A stretch of DNA of 64,000 bases, taken from assembly GCF_014641635.1 (NCBI RefSeq), contig NZ_BMIC01000001.1:1246641-1310640 (forward strand). Reading direction: 5' to 3'. Shown one piece after another: positions 46,858 to 57,028 of the stretch. This DNA comes from Aquaticitalea lipolytica (GTDB lineage Bacteria; Bacteroidota; Bacteroidia; Flavobacteriales; Flavobacteriaceae). Position 1 is the stretch's first letter, and the number at the start of each line of letters is the position of its first letter. The notes beneath the pieces were generated by a model. The model did not search any database and was not told the origin of the DNA. It saw nothing but the letters and a program-made list of their open reading frames with translations. Made by a program: the position numbers and the translations under genes.

Positions 46858-49227
46858 TTATCTTATTATTAATAGCTTTAACACTTTAGTTTCAAATGAA
46901 TCTAAATCAGAGATAAGGATTAAATACACTCCTGAAGCCACAATATTATTTCTTAGATTTTTACCATTCCAAATAGCAGTTCCTCCATCAATAGCAAAAT
47001 TATAATTCGCTTGTGACGCTCTTGAATTGACTTTAGATTGGGCTTCGGCTACTAAATTTCCTTCAATGTCAGTAATTTTAATGTTTACGTTTTTGGTTAG
47101 CCCTTTAATCTTAACACCATTATTAATGTTGTTTAAATCATTAGCGCCAAGTATATTATATTCTGGTCTAACTGGGTTTGGATATACATATGCATCTTTT
47201 AGTTCGTCTTCAGGTTTTGAGCCTCCAGATAAAAATGAAACTAATCCTTTATTAGTAGCTATGTACACTCTACCATTTTGAGAATCAATAGAAATATCAC
47301 TTATCGTATTTGAAGGTAAAGGCGAATTATCTTTAGTGAAATGATAAATTGTTTGTTGTCCATCAGGGGAAAAGTAAAAAATTCCAGAATCTAAAGTCCC
47401 TATCCATTTATTATTAGAGCCATCAACTTTTATGTCGGTTATAAATTGATTGGATAATAGTTCTTTTGGAATACCGTCATCCAAAATAACTATTTCACTA
47501 GCTTCAACACTAGGTTCATCAAAAAAATTGGATGTATTATACAAAACCCTTAACCCTTTTTCTGTACCAATCCATAATTGGTTCCTATTATCTATTGCTA
47601 AAGCTTTAACACTTTTAGACGGCATATTTTGTTCTTGGGTATACAATCTTTTGACTCTGCTACCGCTTTCATTATACCCAATAACTCCATTAAAAAAAGA
47701 ACCTGTCCATTTAGTACCATTAGTATCAATTTCTAAATCAGAAAAGCCAAGTTCATCTCCAAAAGGGTTTGGAATAATTTCTTCAAAACTATAAGATTGC
47801 CATTGTCCTGAAGACGGATTGTAAGATTTTAATGGTCTTACAACAAAACACGTCATAGACCATAGCAATCCATTTCTGTCAAATTTTAATGGTCCAAGTC
47901 TTAAATCTGTATATGTTGTATTAGGAAATTGCGTTGATTCTAATCCGCTATTATTTTGATCATATAAATTTGTAGCTATATCATCATTAATCTCTAATAA
48001 CCCATTAAAAAAAGCGCTTATATATGTTTGTGTTGGATTAAGCGGATTGATAGCTATATATGTGAGATTTCTTGCTGTTAACAAGCTATCGTAAGGTATG
48101 TTATTCCATTCGTCATCAACTAAATGACTTAAGCCATAAGTCCTTAAAGGATAAGGGTTATAAAATTGATCATATTCACCATAAGTTACCCATAAATTAT
48201 TATCACCTGCTTCAATTTTAAACGCATTATTTCTTAAAGGTCCATCAGGCCTTATTACAATATAATCTAAAGGATTTGTAATTTCTGTTTTTAAAACTCC
48301 AAAATCACTAGTACCAATATAAATATGTTCATCTGAAATAGTTGCCGAACTAAATAGGGTATTATATTCCTGATTTCCTGAAGCAGTCGCTTGTAATAAA
48401 AAACTAGAATCATAAACAAAAACACTACTTTGAGTGGTTATAATCAAGCTACCATTTGCTTCTTTTACATCTAATGGCTGATTTGGGTAAGTAAACAAGC
48501 CAATAAATGTATCATTAATAATTTGATAAATTCCATTATCAGACTTAACAGCGTATAAATTACCTTCAACACTTTGTACTGCTAAAAAGTTACCGTTGTT
48601 TAATGTTTGCCATTGTTGGTAATCAATTAAATTTGGATTTGATAATAGCGCTTTCTTAACAGCATTATTACTGCCACATGCAGCGTAAATACTATTATTA
48701 AAAATAGTTGTTTGTTTTACTACTATTTGACTACCTCCTGCTCCAATAAAATAAGAGTCTCCAAATTCTAGTCTATCTAAATCATATACTGATATACCAT
48801 AATCAGTTGAAATATAAACTAAACCATTATGCTCATTAAAATGATTAATTCTTTTAAATACTGGTGATATTGTTTCTTTATCACGTATATCAACTACTCT
48901 TAAAACCTCATTATCTGAACCAGAAATTATTTCTATTAATCCGTTTTCATATCCAATTAATAACGATTCATAAGTTTCGCTATACTCAATTGTTGTTATA
49001 GATTCTCCAGACAAACCATCAACAGTTGTTATAGTTTGCAACTCATTCGTAATTAAATCATAGCTAAAAACCACATTTTCTGAAGCTGCATAAATTTTAT
49101 CATTTCCTTGTACTACATCTTTTATATTGTAATACGAAAAATGACCTTCCCATAAAGCAGAAAAATTTTGTGCTTTACTGGTTAAAGAAATTAACATTAT
49201 TAAAAATATAGTAATCTTCTTTAGCAT
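46858..49227 (-). CDS. porZ: PorZ-like T9SS protein (two-propeller)
   Basis: 789 residues; signal peptide ends LTSKAQ. Two beta-propellers of YWTD/two-component-regulator type are seen (KIYAASENVVFSYDLITNELQTI, LVYISTDYGISVYDL, LWIGTEKGLRVLYN, RVYIATNKGLVSFL), followed by a C-terminal sorting-domain-like module (VYPNPVRPEY, VKIKGLTKNVNIKITDIEGNLV, IVASGVYLILISD). This matches PorZ of the type IX secretion attachment complex, which presents anionic LPS to the sortase in Porphyromonas. Linkage to recO is a familiar flavobacterial arrangement. Heads a three-gene operon. Confidence 0.85.
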   Translation of the reverse strand: MLKKITIFLIMLISLTSKAQNFSALWEGHFSYYNIKDVVQGNDKIYAASENVVFSYDLITNELQTITTVDGLSGESITTIEYSETYESLLIGYENGLIEIISGSDNEVLRVVDIRDKETISPVFKRINHFNEHNGLVYISTDYGISVYDLDRLEFGDSYFIGAGGSQIVVKQTTIFNNSIYAACGSNNAVKKALLSNPNLIDYQQWQTLNNGNFLAVQSVEGNLYAVKSDNGIYQIINDTFIGLFTYPNQPLDVKEANGSLIITTQSSVFVYDSSFLLQATASGNQEYNTLFSSATISDEHIYIGTSDFGVLKTEITNPLDYIVIRPDGPLRNNAFKIEAGDNNLWVTYGEYDQFYNPYPLRTYGLSHLVDDEWNNIPYDSLLTARNLTYIAINPLNPTQTYISAFFNGLLEINDDIATNLYDQNNSGLESTQFPNTTYTDLRLGPLKFDRNGLLWSMTCFVVRPLKSYNPSSGQWQSYSFEEIIPNPFGDELGFSDLEIDTNGTKWTGSFFNGVIGYNESGSRVKRLYTQEQNMPSKSVKALAIDNRNQLWIGTEKGLRVLYNTSNFFDEPSVEASEIVILDDGIPKELLSNQFITDIKVDGSNNKWIGTLDSGIFYFSPDGQQTIYHFTKDNSPLPSNTISDISIDSQNGRVYIATNKGLVSFLSGGSKPEDELKDAYVYPNPVRPEYNILGANDLNNINNGVKIKGLTKNVNIKITDIEGNLVAEAQSKVNSRASQANYNFAIDGGTAIWNGKNLRNNIVASGVYLILISDLDSFETKVLKLLIIR

Positions 49228-49244
49228 ACGTTTTTATTATGTGT

Positions 49245-49252
49245 CAAATATA
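49245..49252 (-). promoter_or_regulatory. -7 promoter box of the porZ-recO-receptor operon
   Basis: Minus-strand TATATTTG (exact TAnnTTTG), 17 bases before the porZ ATG. No well-spaced TTG. Confidence 0.45.
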
Positions 49253-49296
49253 TTTATAACAAACGAAAAAAATAATGTTATCATATATAACTTCAA

Positions 49297-49334
49297 TAAA
49301 AAAGCTCTCATATAAATTTATGAGAGCTTTTATT
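49297..49334 (-). terminator. Terminator of gdhA
   Basis: AAAGCTCTCATA (49301-49312), loop TAAATT, TATGAGAGCTTT (49319-49330), with A/T runs on both sides, just downstream of the gdhA stop. Confidence 0.88.
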
Positions 49335-49354
49335 TATTAATCAATAAGTGACTT

Positions 49355-50698
<1,344 letters not shown>

Positions 50699-50741
50699 TT
50701 ATTTTGTTTATTAAGAATCTTTTAAACTTAATTTTGCGCAA

Positions 50742-50749
50742 CAAAGATA
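50742..50749 (-). promoter_or_regulatory. -7 promoter box of gdhA
   Basis: Minus-strand TATCTTTG (exact TAnnTTTG), 43 bases before the gdhA ATG. No TTG at the expected distance. Confidence 0.5.
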
Positions 50750-50899
50750 CATTATCTTTAAAAATTTAAAATCTTTTTTTTCATATTCTCAAAATAATGC
50801 TATTGAGATATTTTATTTAACAAATGTATAATTTTAAGTTTATAGACACGTTATATCTCTTTTATTTGTTTGTTGAATGAGTTTTTATATATTTGTTAA

Positions 50900-50907
50900 T
50901 AACTTTG
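50900..50907 (+). promoter_or_regulatory. -7 promoter box of the 50927 gene
   Basis: TAACTTTG (exact TAnnTTTG), 19 bases before the ATG. The nearest upstream TTG (50873) is 24 bases away, longer than usual. Confidence 0.5.
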
Positions 50908-50926
50908 CCTCAAAAAAAGCACCTAT

Positions 50927-51715
50927 ATGACGCTTAATTTTAAACAGTTAGCCTATCTTTTTGTATTCGTTGCGAGTATAAATAGTGGCTTTTCTCAACT
51001 CGGCTTTTCTCATGAAATAGGCGTGATTACTGGTCCAGTAGCTTTTCAGTCTGATTTTGGAGTTCGAAACGACTTTGAGACCAATGCAGGCAATACAGGT
51101 ATAGGTATAGGTATTATTCACTATATCAATTTCTCTTATAGAGCAGATTGTAATTGTTATTCAACAGATACTTACTTTAATGACCACTTTAAATTACGAA
51201 GTGAAATTTCGTGGAATAAAACCAAATTAGAACACTTTGGGAAATGGGTTGACCAATCTAGACAATCTATAGAGGCAGATCAATTAAGAGCCCATACTGG
51301 CGAAGCCAATAATTTTGATATTGGTATGCAATTAGAATACTTTCCTTTAAGTATTAGATCTTTTTCTGCTCAACAAGAATCATTTGCTCCATTTGTGAGT
51401 TTAGGTGCGCATTTTACTTCATATAACCCTAAAGTTTATACTACTTATGGTGACGGAAACATAAATAATCCTAATAACTTTTACTCATTTTGGGATCCAG
51501 GTTCTGTTGACCCATCAAGTGGTACAACTTGGTCTGTTGTAGGTAGTGTTGGTACACGATATAAGCTTACTATTTTATCAGATTTGATGGTAGACTTAAG
51601 ATGGCAACACTTTTTTAACAACTGGGTTGATGGGTTAAATCATCAATTGCCTTCTAATAAATCTAACGATTGGTTAGTTTGGCTTAACTTCGGTTATATT
51701 TATTATTTAGATTAA
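50927..51715 (+). CDS. Outer-membrane beta-barrel-like protein of unknown function
   Basis: 262 residues, signal peptide ending SGFSQ (about 23). Rich in alternating strands (LGFSHEIGVITGPVAFQSDFG, GIGIGIIHYINFSY, SFAPFVSLGAHFTSY, LVWLNFGYIYYLD) and ending in an aromatic barrel-type tail. A pair of Cys (DCNCY) near residue 76 may form a disulfide or bind metal. Conserved-looking flavobacterial outer-membrane protein beside gdhA, but nothing links it to glutamate metabolism. It ends at a bidirectional terminator. Confidence 0.75.
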   Translation: MTLNFKQLAYLFVFVASINSGFSQLGFSHEIGVITGPVAFQSDFGVRNDFETNAGNTGIGIGIIHYINFSYRADCNCYSTDTYFNDHFKLRSEISWNKTKLEHFGKWVDQSRQSIEADQLRAHTGEANNFDIGMQLEYFPLSIRSFSAQQESFAPFVSLGAHFTSYNPKVYTTYGDGNINNPNNFYSFWDPGSVDPSSGTTWSVVGSVGTRYKLTILSDLMVDLRWQHFFNNWVDGLNHQLPSNKSNDWLVWLNFGYIYYLD

Positions 51716-51732
51716 ACATATTTTACAAAACA

Positions 51733-51768
51733 TAAAAAAAGACCTAATTTTTAAAGTTAGGTCTTTTT
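51733..51768. terminator. Bidirectional terminator between 50927 gene and metB-like gene
   Basis: GACCTAATTT (51741-51750) pairs with AAAGTTAGGTC (51753-51763, one G-T pair), flanked by an A run and a T run; serves convergent genes. Confidence 0.85.
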
Positions 51769-51787
51769 ACTTTTATTATTGTTACAT

Positions 51788-52927
51788 CTATCCAATAGCT
51801 TGCTTTAGGTCAGCAATTAAATCATCTTTATCCTCAATACCAACACTAAGTCTAATTAAAGAATCTACAACACCTATTTTTTCTCTTTCATTTTTTGGTA
51901 TACTAGCATGAGTCATACTTGCAGGATGACCACATAATGATTCAACACCACCAAGAGACTCAGCTAAAGTAAAAATTTTAAGCCTTTCTACTATTTTTAT
52001 AGCCTCTTCATAATTGTTCCCTTTTGTTGTAAATGATATCATTCCTCCAAAATCTTTCATTTGAGTTTTGGCAATATTATGGTTTGGATGACTTTTAAAC
52101 CCTGGCCAATATACGTTTTCAATTTTTGGATGATTTACTAAATACTCTGCAACTACTTTACCATTTTCACAATGACGCTGCATTCTAATATGTAAAGTTT
52201 TAATTCCTCTTAACACTAAAAAACTATCCTGTGGTCCGCAAATAGCTCCACTAGCATTTTGTATAAAGTACAATCTGTCTGCTAAATCTTTGTCTTTAAC
52301 AATTAATGCTCCCATAACCACATCACTATGTCCTCCAAGGTATTTTGTTGCAGAATGCATTACTATATCAGCTCCTAAGTCTAATGGTAATTGTAAATAA
52401 GGTGTTGCAAACGTATTATCGACTGCCAATAAAACATTATGTGCTTTTGCAATTTTTGATATCGCTTTAATATCAATAATATTCATCATTGGGTTTGTTG
52501 GCGTTTCAACCCAAATTAGCTTTGTGTTCTTATTTATATAGTTTTCAATGTTAGCTGCATTTTGCATTCCAACAAAGTGAAACTTAATTCCAAAATCCGC
52601 ATATATTTTTGTAAATAACCTGTAAGACCCTCCATATAAATCATTAGTAGAAACAACTTCATCACCAGGCTTTAAAAGCTTAATAACAGCATCCATAGCA
52701 GCAAGACCTGAACCAAATGCCAAACCGTAATTACCATTTTCTATACTAGCAAAAGCATTTTCTAAAGCATTCCTTGTTGGATTGTGCGTTCTTGAATATT
52801 CATACCCTTTGTGTCCTCCAGGTGTTGATTGTGCATATGTTGATGTTTGGTAAATAGGAGGCATTACAGAGCCATAAGCTTTATCATGTTCTTGTCCTCC
52901 GTGAATAGTTTTTGTATTAAACTTCAT
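51788..52927 (-). CDS. metB: Cystathionine gamma-synthase / lyase family PLP enzyme
   Basis: 379-residue Cys/Met metabolism PLP enzyme. PIYQTSTYAQSTPGGHKGYEYSRTHNPTR (residues 24-52, in parts), FGSGLAAMDAV, WVETPTNPMMNIIDI, LLAVDNTFATPYLQ, PLP Lys195 in HSATKYLGGHSD and ESLGGVESLCGHPASMTH are all seen. Synthase and lyase cannot be separated by eye; O-succinyl/acetylhomoserine sulfur transfer is the likely role. It is divergent from the DUF3298 gene, with overlapping upstream regions. Confidence 0.9.
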   Translation of the reverse strand: MKFNTKTIHGGQEHDKAYGSVMPPIYQTSTYAQSTPGGHKGYEYSRTHNPTRNALENAFASIENGNYGLAFGSGLAAMDAVIKLLKPGDEVVSTNDLYGGSYRLFTKIYADFGIKFHFVGMQNAANIENYINKNTKLIWVETPTNPMMNIIDIKAISKIAKAHNVLLAVDNTFATPYLQLPLDLGADIVMHSATKYLGGHSDVVMGALIVKDKDLADRLYFIQNASGAICGPQDSFLVLRGIKTLHIRMQRHCENGKVVAEYLVNHPKIENVYWPGFKSHPNHNIAKTQMKDFGGMISFTTKGNNYEEAIKIVERLKIFTLAESLGGVESLCGHPASMTHASIPKNEREKIGVVDSLIRLSVGIEDKDDLIADLKQAIG

Positions 52928-52945
52928 ATCTAGTTTATTTTAACA

Positions 52946-52976
52946 CAAATTTATTCTTTTATTTCGTTGGTTTCAA
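52946..52976 (-). promoter_or_regulatory. Bacteroidota-type promoter of metB-like gene
   Basis: Minus strand: TTG (52974-52976), 20-base spacer, TAAATTTG (52946-52953, exact TAnnTTTG), 18 bases before the ATG at 52927. Confidence 0.7.
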
Positions 52977-53021
52977 AAGTATGTAATACCTTTATTGAAT
53001 GTTTAACAAAACCTGTAAACT

Positions 53022-53747
53022 TTGAAAAAAATTAGTCTTCTACTATGTGTTAGTTTTATGATTTTTTCTTGTAAAAAAGATGTAAAATTAGATTTTGAAG
53101 AGCAAAATATAGAGCAAACCGCAAATGCTATAGTCGAAATAAATTACCCAAAAGCAAAAGGCACAAAAAATGTTGCTGAATCTATAAATTCAACTCTAGA
53201 AAATTTTATTGCTAATGAAATTAATATGAGTGAGGATGTGGTTAAAAGTGTAACTCTTAATGAGGCTATTAAAGGATTTGACAACGAGTTTAAAACATTT
53301 AAAAAAGATTTTGAAAATGTTACACAACAATGGAAAGCTTCAGTTAATGCTGAAGTTATTTATGAGTCTTCGAAAATAATATGCTTTAGTGTTAACACTT
53401 ATTTAGATACTGGTGGAGCACATGGCAATAGTCATGTTACTTTTTTAAATTTTGATGCTCAAACTGGTAAGCTCTTAAAACAAAATGATTTAATTAAAAC
53501 CCCAGAAGATTTTAAAAAGATTGCTGAAGAGTATTTCTTAAAAGAAGCTGAACCAATTAACAATGGTGATAATCTTGAAGATTATTTTTTTGGCGAAGGT
53601 TTTAAACTCCCAGAGAATATAGGCTTTAATGAAAATGGTATTATTTTATTATATAATGTTTATGAAATAGCGTCGTACGTACAAGGTGTAACCGAGTTTA
53701 CAATTCCTTATGCTGAAGCTAATCCTTATTTAAAAATTGAACAATAA
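53022..53747 (+). CDS. DUF3298-type lipoprotein
   Basis: 241 residues from a TTG start. TTG is favoured because it gives MKKISLLLCVSFMIFSC, a textbook lipoprotein signal with Lys-Lys and lipobox Cys17, whereas the next ATG would leave only five residues before the Cys. DUF4163/DUF3298 pattern: AIVEINYPKAKG, ISFSVNTYLDTGGAHGNSHVTFLNFDAQTGKLL. Related to the extracellular domain of anti-sigma factor RsiV, but no sigma factor is near. 94 bp from the divergent metB-like gene; 9 bases before the ArsC-like gene. Confidence 0.85.
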   Translation: MKKISLLLCVSFMIFSCKKDVKLDFEEQNIEQTANAIVEINYPKAKGTKNVAESINSTLENFIANEINMSEDVVKSVTLNEAIKGFDNEFKTFKKDFENVTQQWKASVNAEVIYESSKIICFSVNTYLDTGGAHGNSHVTFLNFDAQTGKLLKQNDLIKTPEDFKKIAEEYFLKEAEPINNGDNLEDYFFGEGFKLPENIGFNENGIILLYNVYEIASYVQGVTEFTIPYAEANPYLKIEQ

Positions 53748-53756
53748 TTCCTTATA

Positions 53757-54110
53757 ATGAACAAAATTTACTATTTAAAAACTTGCAGCACTTGTGTTAG
53801 AATTATAAAGTCATTACAATTACCTTCAAATTTTGTGTTTCAGGATATTAAGGAAGAAGAAATAACTGTAAAGCAATTAGAAGAACTTTATAAACTTTCA
53901 GGAAGCTATGAGGCTTTGTTTAGTAAAAGAGCTAAGCTTTACAAGGAAATGGGCTTAAAGGACATGAATCTTACTGAAAAAGATTATAAGCACTACATTT
54001 TAGAACATTATACCTTTTTAAGCAGACCAGTAATTGTATTTAAAAATCAAATTTTTATTGGCAATAGTGCTAAAACAATAGAATTAGCAAAATTAGCCAT
54101 ACATGAATAG
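53757..54110 (+). CDS. ArsC/Spx-family thioredoxin-fold protein
   Basis: 117 residues, cytoplasmic. Thioredoxin-like start with CSTC (CxxC, residues about 10-13), then KSLQLPSNFVFQDIKEEEIT and LSRPVIVFKNQIFIGN, which is the ArsC/YffB/Spx family cis-Pro region. Arsenate reduction is not assured, since many relatives have other redox roles. The next gene (EamA) starts within its last codons (8-base overlap). Confidence 0.85.
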   Translation: MNKIYYLKTCSTCVRIIKSLQLPSNFVFQDIKEEEITVKQLEELYKLSGSYEALFSKRAKLYKEMGLKDMNLTEKDYKHYILEHYTFLSRPVIVFKNQIFIGNSAKTIELAKLAIHE

Positions 54111-54996
54111 TAGAACGTTTGCAATTGTCGCGCTTTTTTTAGTTCAATTACTTTACGGACTTAACTATACCTTTGCAAAAACAGTAATCAACGAAAATTT
54201 TGTTCAGCCATTTGCTTTTGTTATTTTACGTGTTGGTGGTGCAGCAATTCTGTTTTGGTTGGTAAGCTTCTTTTTACCAAAAGAAAAAATAGATAAAAAA
54301 GATTTCTTAAAATTCTTTATTGCAGCCGTTTTTGGTGTTGCAATAAATATGCTTTTATTTTTAAAAGGTTTAGAACTAACAACTCCTATTAGCGCCTCTG
54401 TAATTGTTACTATAACACCTATAATTATTTTAATATTATCATCTTTCTTTTTAAATGAAAAAATAACAGGGCTTAAAGTTTTTGGCGTTATTTTAGGGTT
54501 TGGTGGCGGCGTTTTACTCACAATTTTAGGAGAATCAACACGAGTTGGAGACAATCTCCCTTTAGGCAATCTCTTTATTTTTATAAATGTAATTTCTTAT
54601 AGCATCTATATTATTCTTATTAAAAAATTAACACAAAAATACCATCCGTTTACATTTATAAAATGGCTGTTTTTGTTTGGTTTCTTCTTAATTCTTCCTT
54701 TTGGTTATGGTGAGTTTAAGCAAATTGAATGGCATACTTTTACACCTTATGTTACATTCTCTGTTCTTTTTGTAGTGGTAGGAGCAACATTTGGTACTTA
54801 CCTATTAAACCCTTTAGCTTTACGTAAATTAAAAGCGTCTACAGTTGGTATATTTATTTATCTTCAACCAGTAATTGCTGGGCTTTTTGCACTAATAATG
54901 GGAGCAGATGATATTGGCTACGTAAAAGTAATAGCGATGTGCCTTATCTTTTGTGGCGTATATTTAGTAACTAAAAGACCTAAAAACTCAGACTAA
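54103..54996 (+). CDS. EamA/DMT-family transporter
   Basis: 297-residue inner-membrane protein with ten predicted helices in two EamA repeats: first NYTFAKTVINENFVQPFAFVI to ILSSFFLNEKITGLKVFGVILGFGGGVLL, second from NLFIFINVISYSIYIILIKKL to YLQPVIAGLFALIMGADDIGY. Exporter of metabolites; substrate unknown. It overlaps the ArsC-like gene and its 3' end overlaps the thioesterase gene by 9 bases tail to tail. Confidence 0.92.
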   Translation: MNSRTFAIVALFLVQLLYGLNYTFAKTVINENFVQPFAFVILRVGGAAILFWLVSFFLPKEKIDKKDFLKFFIAAVFGVAINMLLFLKGLELTTPISASVIVTITPIIILILSSFFLNEKITGLKVFGVILGFGGGVLLTILGESTRVGDNLPLGNLFIFINVISYSIYIILIKKLTQKYHPFTFIKWLFLFGFFLILPFGYGEFKQIEWHTFTPYVTFSVLFVVVGATFGTYLLNPLALRKLKASTVGIFIYLQPVIAGLFALIMGADDIGYVKVIAMCLIFCGVYLVTKRPKNSD

Positions 54997-55467
54997 ATTA
55001 ATAGGTTTTTTGCCAAATTTTCTGGTGTCTTCTTTGGTTAAAATTTTAAAATCTTCAGACTTCGGAAACGTGTCCATTTCTTTTATAAAATCTTCAGGCA
55101 ATTGTGTAAGTGCTCTTGATTTTAAATTAATCCATGCGCCTAAAATCTCACAATGTGCAAGATTTTCACCTTTATGATTATAAAAATTATGAATAATCTT
55201 AAAAAACATTCCATCTTCACTCAATCCAGAAACCTCTAGGCTAACAGTTATTGGTGTGCCTAAAAAGGCTTCTTTAAAATAGTAAATATGCTCATAAAAA
55301 ATAACAGGGCTTATATAAAACTTTGCTAGGTTTGACAACGAAAAACCATGGTCTTCAAAAAATGCCACACGAGTGTGACTCATAAAATTCACATAAGCAG
55401 AATTAGCTAGATGCCTGTTAGCATCAACATCACTCCAACGTATTTCAAATTGTTTTTTATACATCAT
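54988..55467 (-). CDS. Hotdog-fold acyl-CoA thioesterase
   Basis: 159-residue 4HBT-type thioesterase. FEIRWSDVDANRHLANSAYVNFMSHTRVAFFEDHGF carries the family Asp (WSDVDANRH) and central helix; the hotdog sheet follows (YFKEAFLGTPITVSLEVSG, GAWINLKSRALTQLP). Two consecutive ATG codons open the gene. Hydrolyses an acyl-CoA or acyl-ACP of unknown chain length. A TAGATTTG box lies 16 bases upstream. Confidence 0.9.
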   Translation of the reverse strand: MMYKKQFEIRWSDVDANRHLANSAYVNFMSHTRVAFFEDHGFSLSNLAKFYISPVIFYEHIYYFKEAFLGTPITVSLEVSGLSEDGMFFKIIHNFYNHKGENLAHCEILGAWINLKSRALTQLPEDFIKEMDTFPKSEDFKILTKEDTRKFGKKPINLV

Positions 55468-55483
55468 TTTTATTTTAAGGATA

Positions 55484-55491
55484 CAAATCTA
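55484..55491 (-). promoter_or_regulatory. -7 promoter box of the thioesterase gene
   Basis: Minus-strand TAGATTTG (exact TAnnTTTG), 16 bases before the first ATG. -33 element not found. Confidence 0.45.
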
Positions 55492-55559
55492 AAACTTTTA
55501 ACAAGGTCTGCATAATAGATGTAAACTATTTTCAATGCTTAAAACTTTATGTTTTTGCT

Positions 55560-55567
55560 TACCTTTG
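55560..55567 (+). promoter_or_regulatory. -7 promoter box of yicC-gmk-nadD
   Basis: TACCTTTG (exact TAnnTTTG), 21 bases before the yicC ATG. Confidence 0.5.
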
Positions 55568-55588
55568 TTCAACTTTTAAAATAAGTCC

Positions 55589-56446
55589 ATGATACAATCT
55601 ATGACAGGTTATGGAAAATCTGTAATACAGCTTCCAACAAAAAAAATATCAATAGAAATAAAATCTTTAAATAGTAAAAATTTAGATTTAAATACTAGAA
55701 TGCCTTCTTTGTATAGAGAAAAGGAATTAGACATTCGAAAACTTATTGCTACAAAATTAGAAAGAGGTAAGATAGATTTTTCGTTGTACATGGAAATTAC
55801 TGGAGAAGAAACTTCAACTCAAATTAATAAAACTGTTGTTAAGCAATACATCAAACAACTAAAAGAGGTAGTTGATGGTGACGAAACAGAAATGCTAAAA
55901 ATGGCTATTCGTCTTCCAGATGCTGTAACTACAGAACGTGATGAAATTGATGAAAATGAATGGTCTCAAATAGCTAAAGAAATTGATAATAGTTTAGAGA
56001 AAATACATCAATATCGTTTAGACGAAGGTAAAAGTTTAGAATCTGAATTTTTTGATCGTGTAAAGAATATTTCTGATTTATTAGATCAGGTTATTGCTAT
56101 GGATCCAGAACGTATTGAAGGTGTTAGAGAACGTCTTCACAAAGGTGTTGCTGAATTAAAAGAAAAAGTTGATGAGAATCGTTTTGAGCAAGAGTTAGTG
56201 TTTTATATCGAAAAATTTGATATTACTGAAGAAAAAGTGCGTCTTAAAAACCATTTAGACTACTTTCTAAAAGCATTAAAATCGGCTGATTCAAATGGAA
56301 AAAAATTAGGTTTTATAGGACAAGAAATGGGTAGAGAAATTAACACCATAGGCTCAAAATCTAATTATGCTCCTATGCAAAAACTAGTTGTACAGATGAA
56401 AGATGAGCTTGAAAAAATTAAAGAGCAACTTTTAAATGTTTTATAA
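55589..56446 (+). CDS. yicC: YicC family endoribonuclease
   Basis: 285-residue YicC/YloC protein. Signature start MIQSMTGYGKSV, then IEIKSLNSKNLDLNTRMP and the C-terminal DUF1732 part KRLKNHLDYFLKAL-like / GKKLGFIGQEMGREINTIGSKS. Family members are RNA endonucleases acting in RNA turnover. Its stop overlaps the gmk ATG by one base, so translation is coupled. Confidence 0.93.
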   Translation: MIQSMTGYGKSVIQLPTKKISIEIKSLNSKNLDLNTRMPSLYREKELDIRKLIATKLERGKIDFSLYMEITGEETSTQINKTVVKQYIKQLKEVVDGDETEMLKMAIRLPDAVTTERDEIDENEWSQIAKEIDNSLEKIHQYRLDEGKSLESEFFDRVKNISDLLDQVIAMDPERIEGVRERLHKGVAELKEKVDENRFEQELVFYIEKFDITEEKVRLKNHLDYFLKALKSADSNGKKLGFIGQEMGREINTIGSKSNYAPMQKLVVQMKDELEKIKEQLLNVL

Positions 56447-57024
56447 TGAGTGGAGGAAAATTAATTGTCTTTTCAGCACCTTCAGGTTCAGGTAAAACTA
56501 CCATTGTAAGACACCTATTAAAACAAAAGGAATTAGATTTAGAATTCTCTATTTCTGCGACCTCTCGTGAAAGACGTGGAGAAGAGGTTGATGGAAAAGA
56601 TTATTATTTTTTATCGTTTGAAGAGTTTAAGAAAAAAATTAAAAACGATGAATTTTTAGAATGGGAAGAGGTATATCGGGATAATTTTTATGGCACGCTT
56701 AAAACCGAAGTTGAGCGTATTTGGGCAAAAGGTAAGCATGTAATTTTCGATATTGATGTGTCTGGTGGATTGCGTATAAAACGCAAATTTCCAAAAGAGA
56801 CATTAGCCATTTTTGTAAAACCACCTAGTATTGATGAGTTAAAAATTAGGCTTAAAAATCGAAAAACAGAAAGCAGCGACAAAATTAATATGCGAATTGC
56901 AAAAGCGTCAGCCGAACTTGCAACTGCGCCTTTATTTGATAAAATTGTAATAAATGATGATTTAGATATTGCTCTAGACGAAGCTTATAAACTAGTGTCT
57001 AATTTTTTAGAAGTTAAAAAATAA
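56446..57024 (+). CDS. gmk: Guanylate kinase
   Basis: Phosphorylates GMP to GDP. P-loop SAPSGSGKTTIV (about 10-21), GMP-binding SATSRERRGEEVDGKDYYFLS and FDIDVSGGLRIKRKFP are seen; 192 residues is normal. Middle gene of yicC-gmk-nadD. Confidence 0.97.
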   Translation: MSGGKLIVFSAPSGSGKTTIVRHLLKQKELDLEFSISATSRERRGEEVDGKDYYFLSFEEFKKKIKNDEFLEWEEVYRDNFYGTLKTEVERIWAKGKHVIFDIDVSGGLRIKRKFPKETLAIFVKPPSIDELKIRLKNRKTESSDKINMRIAKASAELATAPLFDKIVINDDLDIALDEAYKLVSNFLEVKK

Positions 57025-57028
57025 ACAA

